DNA of 64,000 bases from Streptomyces pseudovenezuelae. Lineage in GTDB: Bacteria > Actinomycetota > Actinomycetes > Streptomycetales > Streptomycetaceae. Every line of letters starts with the position of its first letter. Position 1 is the first letter of the stretch. Below are positions 25,988 through 35,818 of the stretch, in pieces. Below the pieces are notes generated by a model that saw nothing but the letters and a program-made list of their open reading frames with translations, was not told the DNA's origin and made no database searches. Made by a program: the position numbers and the translations under genes. The stretch is from assembly GCF_029892565.1 (NCBI RefSeq), contig NZ_JARXVH010000002.1, positions 343,501 through 407,500 of the forward strand, read 5' to 3'.

Positions 25988-26233
25988 TGCCCCATGCTCA
26001 GATCACGATTTGGTCATACACGGGGACGGATGATGACCTTCAGGTCGTGGGCAACTGGTGAAGGATTGACGGGAGTTGTGGAAGGTGACAAGAATTCAGC
26101 CCACACCTTCGCTGTGACTGAACTGAGCGAAGTGACGCGAGTGGCTCGGTCACGCATGCCGTTGTCGCTGCCGGCCGCGTACCTCCCGCGTTTTTTGCCA
26201 CCTCCCACACCTTCTTTTCCACAGAGGCTCATC

Positions 26234-27145
26234 TTGTCGCGTTCGCAAGAACCCAGAACCCTTGCCGTCCTCGCCGCAACCGTCTTCGCCGCCGCCCTCG
26301 TGCCCGTGGTCGGCGCGGGCACGGCCAGCGCCACCACGGGCGCGGAATGCAACGCCGCCACGGTCCAGTACCGCATCGTCGGTGCCGATGGAAACGTTGT
26401 CGGAGCCGACTGGACGTCGGAGGGCGGCTTCCTTCAGTGGGAGACCATCCCCGGCACCGTCCAGGTCAGGCTCGCGCCGGGCCAGACCGTGGCCGACGGC
26501 TGCACCTACCCCGTCTCCCTCGCCGAATACACCACCGAGGGCCCGAACTGGTACACCTCGGGCCACCAGGCCATGGTCGACAAGGCCACGGTCTACCTCA
26601 CCGCCGACGACCTCGCCGGCTCCGACGACAAGGGCCGGACCTGGCAGAAGCTGTCGGTCAAGTCCCCCGACTGCTACGGCCAGATCGACCTGTACGGCGA
26701 CGACATCTCCTACGACGGCAAGACGGGCACGGGCCACGGTCCGCTGCCGTACCAGCCGGGCAACGTCAACACGCCGTACCACCTCATAGCGGCCTGGAAC
26801 GGCGGCGACAAGGAGTGCACCCCGGGCACGCCCGAGTCGCCGACGCCGTCGGAGACGACGCCCAGCAGCCCCGCGTCGCCCTCGACCCCCGCCGGCAGCA
26901 CCCCGCCCGCGGAGACGACCCCGCCGCCCACCCCGGCGCCGTCCACCACGCCGCCCACCACCCCGGACGTCCCGCCCATGACGACGCCGCCCAACGCGCC
27001 GAAGCCCGCGTCGAGCCCGAGCGGCCCGCCGCTGGCCGAGACCGGCTCCAACGCGCCGGTCGGCGCGATCGCCGGCGGTGCGGCGGCGGTCGTCGCCCTC
27101 GGCGCCGGTGCGCTGTACATGGGCCGTCGCACGCGTCGCTCCTGA
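26234..27145 (+). CDS. Sortase-anchored surface protein with LAETG motif
   Basis: The 303-residue precursor starts at TTG 26234 with AGAGG six bases before it. A signal peptide (TLAVLAATVFAAALVPVVGAG) is followed by a compact domain of about 150 residues with four Cys (AECNAATVQ, DGCTYPVSL, SPDCYGQ, KECTPG), then a Pro/Thr/Ser-rich stalk (about 195-262). The C-terminus from residue 267 has LAETG, a hydrophobic helix (APVGAIAGGAAAVVALG) and a basic tail (GRRTRRS), the pattern of class E sortase substrates that prefer LAxTG. It is thus predicted to be covalently attached to peptidoglycan. The globular domain is not recognised. It shares the divergent region with the xylanase. Confidence 0.85.
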   Translation: MSRSQEPRTLAVLAATVFAAALVPVVGAGTASATTGAECNAATVQYRIVGADGNVVGADWTSEGGFLQWETIPGTVQVRLAPGQTVADGCTYPVSLAEYTTEGPNWYTSGHQAMVDKATVYLTADDLAGSDDKGRTWQKLSVKSPDCYGQIDLYGDDISYDGKTGTGHGPLPYQPGNVNTPYHLIAAWNGGDKECTPGTPESPTPSETTPSSPASPSTPAGSTPPAETTPPPTPAPSTTPPTTPDVPPMTTPPNAPKPASSPSGPPLAETGSNAPVGAIAGGAAAVVALGAGALYMGRRTRRS

Positions 27146-27169
27146 CGCCGTAGGCCGCCCGGTCGTCGG

Positions 27170-27940
27170 TTATCCGGCGGCCAGGCGGCGCAGTACCCGG
27201 GAGGAGACCGGCGTGGGCAGGGCCCGCAACGTACGCACCAGCGTCGTCGTGGCCCACGGGAAGTACGCCTGCGCCGGTTCCCTTTCCAGCGCGCGGACGA
27301 CATGTCGTGCCGCGCGCTCCTGGCTGATCTCGAAGGGCTTGGGCAGACCGTCCCCGCTGATCCGGTCGGTCGCCACGAACCCCGGGTGGATGCTGGTGAA
27401 CCGGATTCCCCTGGGCGCCAGTTCGACGCGCGCGGCGTCGATGAGCGTACGGGCGGCCGCCTTCGCCGCCGAGTACGGTCCTTGGCGGGGGAGGCCCATG
27501 AGTCCGGCCAGCGAGTTGGTGTGCGCGATGAGCCCGCCGGCCGGCTGGTTGCCCAGCTGCTTGATCAGCGGGACCAGGTAGTTGACCACGACGTCGTAGT
27601 TGAGCGCCATGATCCGCGCGACGTCCTCGACGCCGACCTGGTCCATCCGCAGGTCCGGTCCCTGACCGGCGTTGAGCAGCGCGATGTCGATCGACCCGTA
27701 CTCCGCGACCGCCGCCGTGACCACCCCGGCCGCCGCTAGCGGATCCACGGCGTCGGCGGCGAGGTCGAGACAGGCGCTCCCGGCGGCCCGGACCTCCTCG
27801 GCCACGGACGCCAGCTCGGGGGCGCGCCGGGCCGTGAGGACCAGCCGGTTGCCGCCGGACGCCAGCAGGCGGGCCACCTTGGCCCCGATCCCCGACGAGG
27901 CGCCGACGATCAGAATCGTTCTGCCGGTGATGCGCGCCAT
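27170..27940 (-). CDS. Short-chain dehydrogenase/reductase
   Basis: The 256-residue cytoplasmic protein is a classical SDR: cofactor loop GASSGIG near 13-19, TARR at the end of the second strand (the Arg pair suggests NADP preference), NAG in LLNAGQG, catalytic Ser in HTNSLAG, and YSAAK in GPYSAAKAAA. PGFVATD follows as usual. GAGGGA lies five bases before ATG 27940. Substrate is not predictable. It is monocistronic, convergent with the LAETG gene across 24 bp with no convincing terminator hairpin. Confidence 0.85.
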   Translation of the reverse strand: MARITGRTILIVGASSGIGAKVARLLASGGNRLVLTARRAPELASVAEEVRAAGSACLDLAADAVDPLAAAGVVTAAVAEYGSIDIALLNAGQGPDLRMDQVGVEDVARIMALNYDVVVNYLVPLIKQLGNQPAGGLIAHTNSLAGLMGLPRQGPYSAAKAAARTLIDAARVELAPRGIRFTSIHPGFVATDRISGDGLPKPFEISQERAARHVVRALEREPAQAYFPWATTTLVRTLRALPTPVSSRVLRRLAAG

Positions 27941-28089
27941 GCGGTTCCCTCGCTCGTCCGGCCGGTGAGGTCGTATGACCGAGGGGACTCTCGCAGGCGG
28001 GACGCGATCACGTCGACCCGGGGCGACAAGGAAGGGTCGGCGGCGCGAAGCTGGGTAGACGGTGGTTCACCCCCGACGGAAGGATCACC

Positions 28090-28407
28090 ATGACGACCTA
28101 CGTGGTCACCGTGCCCGGCACCTTCACCGACGGGATCGAGGCCGGGGCGAAGGCGGAGCTGACCCGGGCCCTGCGTCCGGCCGATCCGCACGCCACCCAG
28201 TTGGGGAACACCGAGGACCTCGACGTTCTCGCGGTCAACGAGGACAACACGTTCACCCTGCACATGAGGGTCGAGGCGGACAACCGCGCGGACGCCGAAC
28301 AGGATGCCCGCCACCTCGCGGACTCCGCCCTGCGCGAGGCCGGTCTGGACGAGAGCTCCGCGCCGCTCGGCCCCGTGGTCATCACGGGCATCGACTCCGA
28401 CGTCTGA
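28090..28407 (+). CDS. Small conserved protein of unknown function
   Basis: The 105-residue acidic cytoplasmic protein begins at ATG 28090 with GGAAGGA six bases upstream. It has an alternating strand-helix pattern (TTYVVTVPGTF, EDLDVLAVNEDNTFTLHMRVEAD, ADAEQDARHLADSALREAGL, GPVVITGID), which suggests a ferredoxin-like fold with two strands, a helix, and a final strand. No catalytic or metal motif is visible and I do not recognise the family. It stands alone between the SDR (divergent) and the peptide-import operon. Confidence 0.65.
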   Translation: MTTYVVTVPGTFTDGIEAGAKAELTRALRPADPHATQLGNTEDLDVLAVNEDNTFTLHMRVEADNRADAEQDARHLADSALREAGLDESSAPLGPVVITGIDSDV

Positions 28408-28562
28408 GCCGGCCCGGCCGGACCGCGCGCGCCCCGTCATCGCCCCGCTCACCTCGCGCTCACCCCGCCTCCCGTTACCGGTGGGTTTCGCGAGGTTAAT
28501 TTCCATGCCCGGAGGGTTGGCGGGAAAGCGTCGTCTCGTTATCGTTCACGCACTTCACTCAA

Positions 28563-28578
28563 TCGTTCCACTGAACGA
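28563..28578. promoter_or_regulatory. Inverted repeat upstream of the peptide-import operon
   Basis: TCGTTC-CACT-GAACGA is a perfect 6-bp inverted repeat with a 4-base spacer, ending 24 bp before the first operon gene. It is well placed to overlap the promoter and is a candidate site for the TetR regulator encoded at the operon end. A half-site-like CGTTCA also occurs at 28543-28548. Confidence 0.5.
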
Positions 28579-28601
28579 ATAGCGAGAGAGACGGTCGGTC
28601 C

Positions 28602-30185
28602 ATGTCCGACATCCACCCCCCGCGCCGGCGGTCGGTGCTCGCCGCGGGCGCGACCTCCGTGGCCTCGCTGGGCGCGTCCTGGCTGCTGTCCGGCTGTACG
28701 GGGGCCGCCGCCACACCGGTGCTGCCCGTCGCCGCGCGGCAGGGCGCCCCCGACAGCGGCGGCACCCTGCGCATCGCCCGGCCGCCCGCCTCCGACGCCG
28801 AGACCCTCGACCCGGCGAGCTCCCTGTCCGCGTACGAGTACCTGGGCGCCCTCTACAACAGGCTCGTCCGGATCGGCGCCGACGGCCGACTCGCCCCCGA
28901 TCTCGCCGAGTCGTGGGAGAGCGACAGCAAGGCCCGCACCTGGACCTTCCGGCTGCGCAAGGGCGTCGCCTTCCACGACGGCCGCGCCTTCACCTCCGCC
29001 GACGCCGCCTACACCCTCCGCCACATCCTCGACAAGGCGACCGCGTCCCCGCAGGCCGCCGTCCTCGCCCCGCTCATCGACCCGAGCACCCTGCGCACGC
29101 CCGACGCCCAGACCCTCGTCGTCCCCCTCAAGACTCCGAACGCCGAGTTCCCGAGCCTGCTCACGCACTACAACTGCTACGTCGTCCCGAACGGCAGCGC
29201 GAAGTCGATCGGCCGCACCGGAATCGGCACCGGCCCCTTCAAGCTGGAGTCGTTCGCCCCGGCGGGCCCCGGCCGCGTCACCGCCTACCGGGACCACTGG
29301 GCCGGCCGCCCGGTGCTGGACGCGATCGACTTCTACTCGGTCGCCGACATGTCAGCCCGCTCGAACGCCTTGCTGGCAGGGCAGGTCGACCTCCTCTCGC
29401 AGACCAACCTCGACTTCGCGACCGCACGCGTGGTCGCCGCCTCCGACCGGGCCACCATCGCGCGTGTGAAGGACGCCCAGTGGTACGTCCTGCCGATGCT
29501 CACCACCGACAAGCCCTTCACCGACGTACGCGTCCGGCAGGCGATGAAGCTCGCCTACGACCCCGAGCACGTGGTGAAGGTCGCCCTGCAGGGCGCGGGC
29601 ACCGCCGGCTGGGACAACCCCGTGCCGCCGAGCGACCCGGCCCACATCGCCGGACACCCCAAGCACGACCCGGAGAAGGCGAAGTTCCTGCTGAAGCAGG
29701 CCGGCCACGAGGGCCTCGCCGTCGACCTCTACACCTCCGCCTACGACCCGCTGTTCACGCCGATGGCGCTCGCCTACCAGGACTCGGCCAGGCGCGCCGG
29801 GATCCGCGTCCGCGTCAAGACGGCCTCGGCGGACTCGTACTACACGCAGATCTGGATGAAGAAGCCGCTGATGGCGACCTACTGGTTCACCGGCCGGCCC
29901 GTCGACCAGCTGCTCACGCAGATCTTCCGCAGCGGCTCCTCCTACAACGAGACGGCCTGGTCGGACAAGGAGTTCGACTCCGTCCTGGACCGGGCCCGTG
30001 CCGAGACCGACGACACGAAGCGGCGCGAACTCTACGGCGAGGCACAGACGTTGGTGATCGAGAAGGGCGGGGCGATGACCCCGATGTTCGCCGACCGGCT
30101 CGTCGGCCTCTCCCGCAAGGTGCGTGGATACGCCGAGCACGGCTTCGAGTTCGACTACCTCGGCATCGGCCTGAAGGGGGCCTGA
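28602..30185 (+). CDS. Peptide-type ABC importer substrate-binding lipoprotein (family 5)
   Basis: The 527-residue protein has a Tat-type lipoprotein signal: PRRRSVLAAGATSVASL followed by LLSGC with lipid-anchor Cys32. The rest is the DppA/OppA fold: EYLGALYNRLVRIGADGRLAPDLAESWESD near the N-terminus, LRKGVAFHDGRAFTSAD, and TGPFKLESFAPAG. Such proteins bind di- or oligopeptides, nickel or glycosides. It heads a tightly packed operon with DppB- and DppC-type permeases, a dual ATPase, a CocE-type hydrolase and TetR. The upstream binding site is weak (GAGAGAG, 11 bases), with the palindrome just before it. Confidence 0.9.
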   Translation: MSDIHPPRRRSVLAAGATSVASLGASWLLSGCTGAAATPVLPVAARQGAPDSGGTLRIARPPASDAETLDPASSLSAYEYLGALYNRLVRIGADGRLAPDLAESWESDSKARTWTFRLRKGVAFHDGRAFTSADAAYTLRHILDKATASPQAAVLAPLIDPSTLRTPDAQTLVVPLKTPNAEFPSLLTHYNCYVVPNGSAKSIGRTGIGTGPFKLESFAPAGPGRVTAYRDHWAGRPVLDAIDFYSVADMSARSNALLAGQVDLLSQTNLDFATARVVAASDRATIARVKDAQWYVLPMLTTDKPFTDVRVRQAMKLAYDPEHVVKVALQGAGTAGWDNPVPPSDPAHIAGHPKHDPEKAKFLLKQAGHEGLAVDLYTSAYDPLFTPMALAYQDSARRAGIRVRVKTASADSYYTQIWMKKPLMATYWFTGRPVDQLLTQIFRSGSSYNETAWSDKEFDSVLDRARAETDDTKRRELYGEAQTLVIEKGGAMTPMFADRLVGLSRKVRGYAEHGFEFDYLGIGLKGA

Positions 30186-30187
30186 CC

Positions 30188-31144
30188 ATGCTCTCCTTCG
30201 TTCTCCGCCGCCTGGCCTCAGCCGTCGGCACGCTGTTCCTCTCCTCCGTCCTCGTCTTCCTCGCCGTCCAGGCCCTGCCCGGCGACGTCGCCACCCAGAT
30301 CCTCGGCAAGGACGCCACCCCGGACGCCGTCGCCGCCCTGCGCGACCAGCTCGGCCTCGACCGGCCCGCCTGGGAGCGGTACTTCGACTGGATCAAGGGC
30401 GCCCTGCACGGCGACTTCGGCACCTCCCTCGTCTCCGGCAAGGGCGTCGGCGGCGAAGTCGCCATGTACCTCGGCAACTCCGCCCTCATCGCCCTGGTCA
30501 CCGTCCTGTTCGCGGTGACCGGCTCCCTGGTGCTGGGCATCCTCGCGGGCCTGTACCGCGACCGCTGGCCCGACCACCTCATCTCCACCGTCAGCCTGAT
30601 CGGCATGAGCGTCCCCGAGTTCGTGGTGGCGACCGTGCTGGTGCTGTGCTTCTCGGTCGCGCTGCCCTGGTTCCCCGCGGTCGTCCTGTACGGCCCCGAC
30701 GCGAGCGTCGGCCAACTCCTGCCCGCCGTCTGGCTTCCCGCCCTCGCCCTGGCCGTCGTCATGGCCGCCTACATCGTGCGCATGGCCCGCACCTCGGTGA
30801 TCGACGTGATGGCCGGCGAGTACGTCACCACCGCACGCCTGAAGGGCCTGTCGACCTGGCGGGTCGTCACCCGGCACGCCCTGCCCAGCGCCCTGCTCCC
30901 CACCCTGCACGTCATCGCGCTGAACGTCGCCTGGCTCATCGGCGGAGTCGCCGTCGTCGAGAACGTCTTCAACTACCCGGGCATCGGCAAGCTGATGCTC
31001 TCCTCCGTGCAGAACCGCGACCTGCCCATCATCCAGGCCATCGCCCTCGTCAGCGCCGTCGTCTACGTCTGCTGCAACCTCGCCGCCGACCTCGGCGCCA
31101 TGGCCCTCAACCCCAGGCTCCGCACCCGCGGGAGGACCCGATGA
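30188..31144 (+). CDS. Peptide-type ABC permease, DppB class
   Basis: The 318-residue permease shows the DppB N-terminus (LSFVLRRLASAVGTLFLSSVLVFL) followed by QALPGDVATQILG and QLGLDRPAWERYFDWIKGALHGDFGTSL, a family hallmark. Six helices follow, with the EAA loop EYVTTARLKGLSTWRVVTRHALPSALLP and the C-terminal NVFNYPGIGKLMLSSV motif. It starts two bases after the binding-protein stop and its stop overlaps the next permease (ATGA). Confidence 0.92.
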   Translation: MLSFVLRRLASAVGTLFLSSVLVFLAVQALPGDVATQILGKDATPDAVAALRDQLGLDRPAWERYFDWIKGALHGDFGTSLVSGKGVGGEVAMYLGNSALIALVTVLFAVTGSLVLGILAGLYRDRWPDHLISTVSLIGMSVPEFVVATVLVLCFSVALPWFPAVVLYGPDASVGQLLPAVWLPALALAVVMAAYIVRMARTSVIDVMAGEYVTTARLKGLSTWRVVTRHALPSALLPTLHVIALNVAWLIGGVAVVENVFNYPGIGKLMLSSVQNRDLPIIQAIALVSAVVYVCCNLAADLGAMALNPRLRTRGRTR

Positions 31145-32031
31145 CCACCCTCGACACCACCCCGGCCGCAGTTGCGCCGGGTCCGCGGGCCGCCACCCGC
31201 GCCTGGCGCACCCTGCGCTCCTCCCGTACGGCGACCGTCGGCCTCGCGATCGTCGCCGTCCACGTCCTGATCGCCCTCCTCGCCCCGCTCCTGACCTCCT
31301 ACGACCCCATCGCCAACGACGCCTCCCACGCCCTGCTCGGCCCCAGCGCCGACCACTGGGCCGGCACCGACCAGTACGGCCGCGACGTCCTCGCGCGCGT
31401 GCTGTACGGCGGCCGCTACGCGCTCGGCGTCTCCGTCACCGCCACCCTGGTGACCGTCGCCCTCGGCACGGTCGTCGGCTGCGCCGCGGCCCTGCGCGGC
31501 GGCTGGTTCGACGACGTGCTCGGCCGGATCCTGGACGCCGTCCTGTCCATCCCGTCGATCCTCGCCCTGCTCGTCGTGGTGACCGCCCTCGGCACCGGCC
31601 CGGCCGTCATCGTCCTTGCCATCGCCGTCAGTTACGTCCCGCAGGTCGCCCGCGTCGTGCGCGGCGCCGCCCTCGCGGTGGTCCCCATGGACTACGTCAC
31701 CGCGGCCCGCGCCCGCGGCGAGAGCACCTGGTCGATCCTGCGCCGGGAAGTTCTGCCGAACATCACGGACGTCGTCTGCGTGGAGTTCGCGATGCGCGCC
31801 TCCTGGGTCGTGCTGCTGATCTCCTCGCTGTCCTTCCTCGGCTTCGGCGCCGACCCGCCCACCCCCGACTGGGGGTTGATGGTCGCCGAGAACCGCACCG
31901 CCATCACCGTCGTACCCATGGCGAGCCTCGCGCCGATCATCGCCCTGGCCACGCTGGTGGTCGGGCTCAACCTCGCGGCCGACGGCCTGTCCAAGGCCTG
32001 GGGCGTGGACCGGATCAGGGAGGGCCTGTGA
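31141..32031 (+). CDS. Peptide-type ABC permease, DppC class
   Basis: The 296-residue permease has the DppC signature HWAGTDQYGRDVLARVLYGGRYAL, six helices and the EAA loop DYVTAARARGESTWSILRREVLPNI. SLSFLGFGADPPTPDWGLMV is the conserved C-terminal segment. ATG 31141 overlaps the DppB stop. It forms the heterodimeric channel with DppB. Confidence 0.92.
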   Translation: MTTLDTTPAAVAPGPRAATRAWRTLRSSRTATVGLAIVAVHVLIALLAPLLTSYDPIANDASHALLGPSADHWAGTDQYGRDVLARVLYGGRYALGVSVTATLVTVALGTVVGCAAALRGGWFDDVLGRILDAVLSIPSILALLVVVTALGTGPAVIVLAIAVSYVPQVARVVRGAALAVVPMDYVTAARARGESTWSILRREVLPNITDVVCVEFAMRASWVVLLISSLSFLGFGADPPTPDWGLMVAENRTAITVVPMASLAPIIALATLVVGLNLAADGLSKAWGVDRIREGL

Positions 32032-33815
32032 CGACCTCGACCCCGGAAGGGTCCCCGATGCACCCGATTGCCCCCGGCGACTCACCGCCCCCGATCGTCT
32101 CCGTCAACTCCCTCTCCGTGGCCTACCGTTCGGGCGGCCGGGACGTGCCGGTCGTGCACGAGGTGTCGTTGGACGTGGCGAAGGGACGCACGCTCGCGCT
32201 CGTCGGCGAATCGGGCAGCGGCAAGTCGACCGTCGCCGCCACGCTCCTCGGGCACCTGCGCCACGGCTCCCGCATCACCGGCGGCTCGGTCCGCGTCGAC
32301 GGCCACGACGTCTTCGCGCTGCCCGCACGGGAGTTGCGGCGGCTGCGCGGCGGGACCGTCGCCATGGTCGGCCAGAACGCCGGGCAGGCGCTGACGCCCA
32401 CCATGCGGATCGGCCGGCAGATCGAGGAGGCGGGCGGCACCGTACCCGTCGCCGACCTGCTCGAACAGGTCCGGCTGCCGCGCCCCGCCGAACTGGCCCG
32501 CCGCTACCCGCACGAACTCTCCGGCGGTCAGCAGCAGCGCGTCGCCATCGCCATGGCCATCGCCGCCCGCCCCAAGGTGCTGGTCCTCGACGAGCCGACG
32601 ACGGGCCTGGACGTCGTCACCCAGCGCGGCGTCCTCGACCTGATCGCCGCCCTGCGCGACGAACTCGGCCTGGCCGCCGTCCTGGTGAGCCACGACCTCG
32701 GCGTCGTCGCGCACATGGCCGACGAGGTGTGCGTGCTGAAGTCGGGCCGCGTCGTGGAGACGGCAGCAACCCGGCAGCTGTTCGCCGACCCCCAGGACCC
32801 GTACACGAAGCGGCTGTTGGCGAGCGTGCCGCGCCTGGACGACACCGGGCTCGCGGTCGTCGCCGAGTCGGGTGAGCGGGAGGTACGCCCGAAGGTGCCC
32901 GTGCCCGAGGGCTCACCGGTCGCCGTGTCCGCGCACGACGTCACCGTCGACTACGGCAGCTCACGGGCCGTGGACGGCGTCTCCTTCGACGTCCGGCGCG
33001 GTGAAGTGGTCGCCCTCGTCGGCGAGTCCGGCAGCGGCAAGTCCACGCTGGCCTGGACCCTGGCGGGCCTGCGCACCCCGTCCGGCGGCACGATGACCCA
33101 CGAGACCGGCGACCTCGCCCGCCCCGCGCACCGACGCCCGCTCGCCCTGCGCCGCCGCATCCAGCTCGTCTTCCAGAACGCCGACACCTCCCTCAACCCC
33201 CGCCGCTCCGTCGGCGACGCGGTCCGCCACCCCCTGCGCTTCTTCGGCACAGCGACCGGCCGCACCGAGGCGACCGAGCAGGCCCGCCGGCTCATCACCG
33301 ACGTACGCCTCGACCCGGCTCTCGCCGAACGCCTGCCCGCCCAGCTCTCCGGCGGCCAGCGCCAACGCATCGGCATCGCGCGGGCGTTGGCGGGCGAACC
33401 GGACGTCCTGATCGCCGACGAGATCACCACCGCGCTGGACGTCTCCGTGCAGGCCGACGTGCTGCGCCTGCTCGACGACCTGCGGCGCGAACGCGACCTG
33501 GCCTGCCTCTTCATCAGCCACGACCTCGCCGTCGTACGCGGCATCGCCGACCGCGTCGTCGTCCTGCGCCACGGCGTCGTCGTAGAGGAGGGCCCGACGG
33601 AGGCCGTCTTCGCCGCACCCGGCCACCCCTACACGCGCCAGCTCATGGCGGCCGCCCTGGAACCCGACCCCGACGCACAGCCCTACGTCGACGACACCGT
33701 CGACTGGGCCGACGCGGCGGACGGGGACGACATCTGGACCGATCCGGGCGACGGCGGCCACCGCGTCCGACGCTGGCGCTCCCTCAACGCCCCGGTCGCG
33801 GAAGGAGTTTCGTGA
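32028..33815 (+). CDS. Dual ATP-binding subunit of the peptide importer
   Basis: This 595-residue protein is two ABC ATPases in tandem (DppD-DppF fusion). Each half has Walker A GESGSGKST, a signature (LSGGQQQR in the first, LSGGQRQR in the second), Walker B (VLVLDEP, VLIADE) and a switch His (SHDLGVVAH, SHDLAVVRG). Family-typical DPYTKRLLASVP and HPYTRQLMAAAL segments end each half. The second Walker B reads IADEIT rather than LDEPT, usual for this family. GTG 32028 overlaps the DppC stop. The fusion supplies both ATP sites, so the transporter is complete. Confidence 0.92.
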   Translation: MTTSTPEGSPMHPIAPGDSPPPIVSVNSLSVAYRSGGRDVPVVHEVSLDVAKGRTLALVGESGSGKSTVAATLLGHLRHGSRITGGSVRVDGHDVFALPARELRRLRGGTVAMVGQNAGQALTPTMRIGRQIEEAGGTVPVADLLEQVRLPRPAELARRYPHELSGGQQQRVAIAMAIAARPKVLVLDEPTTGLDVVTQRGVLDLIAALRDELGLAAVLVSHDLGVVAHMADEVCVLKSGRVVETAATRQLFADPQDPYTKRLLASVPRLDDTGLAVVAESGEREVRPKVPVPEGSPVAVSAHDVTVDYGSSRAVDGVSFDVRRGEVVALVGESGSGKSTLAWTLAGLRTPSGGTMTHETGDLARPAHRRPLALRRRIQLVFQNADTSLNPRRSVGDAVRHPLRFFGTATGRTEATEQARRLITDVRLDPALAERLPAQLSGGQRQRIGIARALAGEPDVLIADEITTALDVSVQADVLRLLDDLRRERDLACLFISHDLAVVRGIADRVVVLRHGVVVEEGPTEAVFAAPGHPYTRQLMAAALEPDPDAQPYVDDTVDWADAADGDDIWTDPGDGGHRVRRWRSLNAPVAEGVS

Positions 33816-35818
33816 AGTACCGCGAACAGTTCGAGCGCCAGGTCGTCCGCGAGGACGTCTGGATCCCCACCCGGGACGGCCGGACCCTGCTGCACGCGCG
33901 CGTGTGGCGGCCCGCCGACGCCGAGTCCGACCCGGTACCGGCGCTGCTCGAATACCTCCCGTACCGCAAGAGCGACTGGACCGCCCCGCGCGACGCCCAG
34001 CGCCATCCCTGGTACGCGGGCCACGGCTACGCCTCCGTACGCGTCGACATCCGCGGCCACGGCGACAGCGAGGGCACACCCGGCGACGAGTACGACGAGC
34101 AGGAACTCGCCGACGGCGTCGACGTCGTCAACTGGCTTGCCGCACAGGCCTGGTGCACCGGCAAGGTGGGCATGTTCGGCATCTCCTGGGGCGGCTTCAA
34201 CTCGCTCCAGATCGCGGCCCTCGCCCCCGAACCCCTGAAGGCGGTCGTCACCGTCTGCTCCACCGACGACCGCTACGACAACGACGTCCACTACACCGGC
34301 GGCGCCGTCCTCGGCATCGACATGCTCGCCTGGGCCGGCACCATGCTCGCCTTCGCCGCCCGCCCACCGGACCCGGCGAACGTCGGCGCCGACCGCTGGG
34401 TGCCGATGTGGCGCGAACGCCTCGACGCCCTCGAACCCTTCCTGCACACCTGGCTGGAACACCAGCAGCGCGACGCCTACTGGAAGCACGGCAGCGTCTG
34501 CGAGGACTACACCGCGATCGACGCGGCCGTCCTCGCCGTCGGCGGCTGGAACGACCCCTACCGCGACGCGGTGCTCCGCCTCGTCGAACACCTCCCGGCG
34601 GACCGCGTCCGCGGCCTGATCGGCCCGTGGTCGCACCAGTACCCCGACCGAGGCCTGCCGCCCGGCCCCGCGATCGGCTTCCTCCAGGAGACCCTGCGCT
34701 GGTGGGACCAGCACCTCAAGGGCATCGACACCGGAGCCATGGAGGAGCCGCTGCTGCGGGCCTGGATCACCGATTCCGTCCCGCCCGCCACCTCGTACGA
34801 CGTGCTGCCGGGCCGTTGGGTGGGCGAGACCGACTGGCCGTCACCGCAGGTCACTTGGGACACCCGGCCGCTGGGTGCGGGCACGGCACCCGTCCTCGTG
34901 CGCTCGCCGCAGCACACGGGCCTCGACGCCGGGCGGTTCTTCCCCTTCGGCAACGCGAGCGACCTGCCGCCCGACCAGCGCGAGGAGGACGGCCGCTCGG
35001 TCCTCTACGACTCCGGGCCGCTCACCGAGCGCGTCGAGATCCTCGGCCGACCACGCGTCCGGCTGCGCCTCGACAGCGCCACCCCGCGCGCACACGTGAT
35101 CGCCCGGCTGTGCGACGTCGCCCCCGACGGCTCGTCCACGCTCGTCACCCGCGGCGTGCTCAACCTGCTGAGCAGGCAGGGCCGGGACAAGGCCGTGGAG
35201 TGGAGCCCGGGGACGTACGAGGACGTCGAGCTCGAACTCAACGGCATCGGCTACGCCTTCCCGCCCGGTCACCGCGTCCGCGTCGTCGTCTCCGACGCCT
35301 ACTGGCCATGGGTGTGGCCGCACGGCGAACCCGGCGAGCTGAGCGTCGTACCGGCCGACAGCGCCGTACTCCTGCCCGTGCGCCGGCCCGGCGAGGAGCC
35401 GCCGATCCGCTTCGAGGAGCCCGAACAGGCCCCGCCGCTGCCGGTGACGTACGACCCGCCATCGGCACCGCGTCCGGAACGGCTGGTCACGCACGATGTG
35501 GCGGCGGGGGAGTGGACGCTGGAGGTCGACCCCAACTACGGCGGCTCGCGGACGTATCCCGACGGGCTGCGCTACGAGGAGAGTGCGCGGGAGACGTACC
35601 GGATCCGCACCGACGACCCGCTGTCCGCCCGGGCCGTCTCGGAGTGGCGCGTCCGGTTGCGGCGCGGGGAGGACTACGACGCTGAGATCATGGCGTCCAC
35701 GGAGCTGCGCGCCACGGCCGCTGACTTCATCATGGACAGTCGCATCGAGGCACGGGCGAACGGAGAGACAGTGGCCAAGCGCGCATGGCACCGCACCGTC
35801 GGGAGGACGTCCGGATGA
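33812..35818 (+). CDS. CocE/NonD-family X-Pro dipeptidyl-peptidase-like hydrolase
   Basis: The 668-residue cytoplasmic protein (no signal peptide) is a serine alpha/beta-hydrolase of the S15/CocE family. The nucleophile is Ser125 in GISWGGFNS; DIRGHGDSEG and WCTGKVGMFGIS are conserved; WNDPYRDAVLRLVEH and GPWSHQYPDRG supply the Asp/His region; and the C-terminal jelly-roll contains VRLRLDSATPRAHVIARLCDVAPDGSST. Members cleave X-Pro peptides, alpha-amino-acid esters or cocaine-like esters. GTG 33812 overlaps the ATPase stop. Location inside a peptide-import operon suggests it hydrolyses the imported compound, perhaps a proline-containing or blocked dipeptide. Confidence 0.9.
   Translation: MKYREQFERQVVREDVWIPTRDGRTLLHARVWRPADAESDPVPALLEYLPYRKSDWTAPRDAQRHPWYAGHGYASVRVDIRGHGDSEGTPGDEYDEQELADGVDVVNWLAAQAWCTGKVGMFGISWGGFNSLQIAALAPEPLKAVVTVCSTDDRYDNDVHYTGGAVLGIDMLAWAGTMLAFAARPPDPANVGADRWVPMWRERLDALEPFLHTWLEHQQRDAYWKHGSVCEDYTAIDAAVLAVGGWNDPYRDAVLRLVEHLPADRVRGLIGPWSHQYPDRGLPPGPAIGFLQETLRWWDQHLKGIDTGAMEEPLLRAWITDSVPPATSYDVLPGRWVGETDWPSPQVTWDTRPLGAGTAPVLVRSPQHTGLDAGRFFPFGNASDLPPDQREEDGRSVLYDSGPLTERVEILGRPRVRLRLDSATPRAHVIARLCDVAPDGSSTLVTRGVLNLLSRQGRDKAVEWSPGTYEDVELELNGIGYAFPPGHRVRVVVSDAYWPWVWPHGEPGELSVVPADSAVLLPVRRPGEEPPIRFEEPEQAPPLPVTYDPPSAPRPERLVTHDVAAGEWTLEVDPNYGGSRTYPDGLRYEESARETYRIRTDDPLSARAVSEWRVRLRRGEDYDAEIMASTELRATAADFIMDSRIEARANGETVAKRAWHRTVGRTSG

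Noticed and set aside
30646..32031. A 461-codon frame suggesting a larger DppC-type permease
   Set aside because: Upstream of 31141 it reads the DppB gene in the wrong frame; the true start is the ATGA overlap at 31141.
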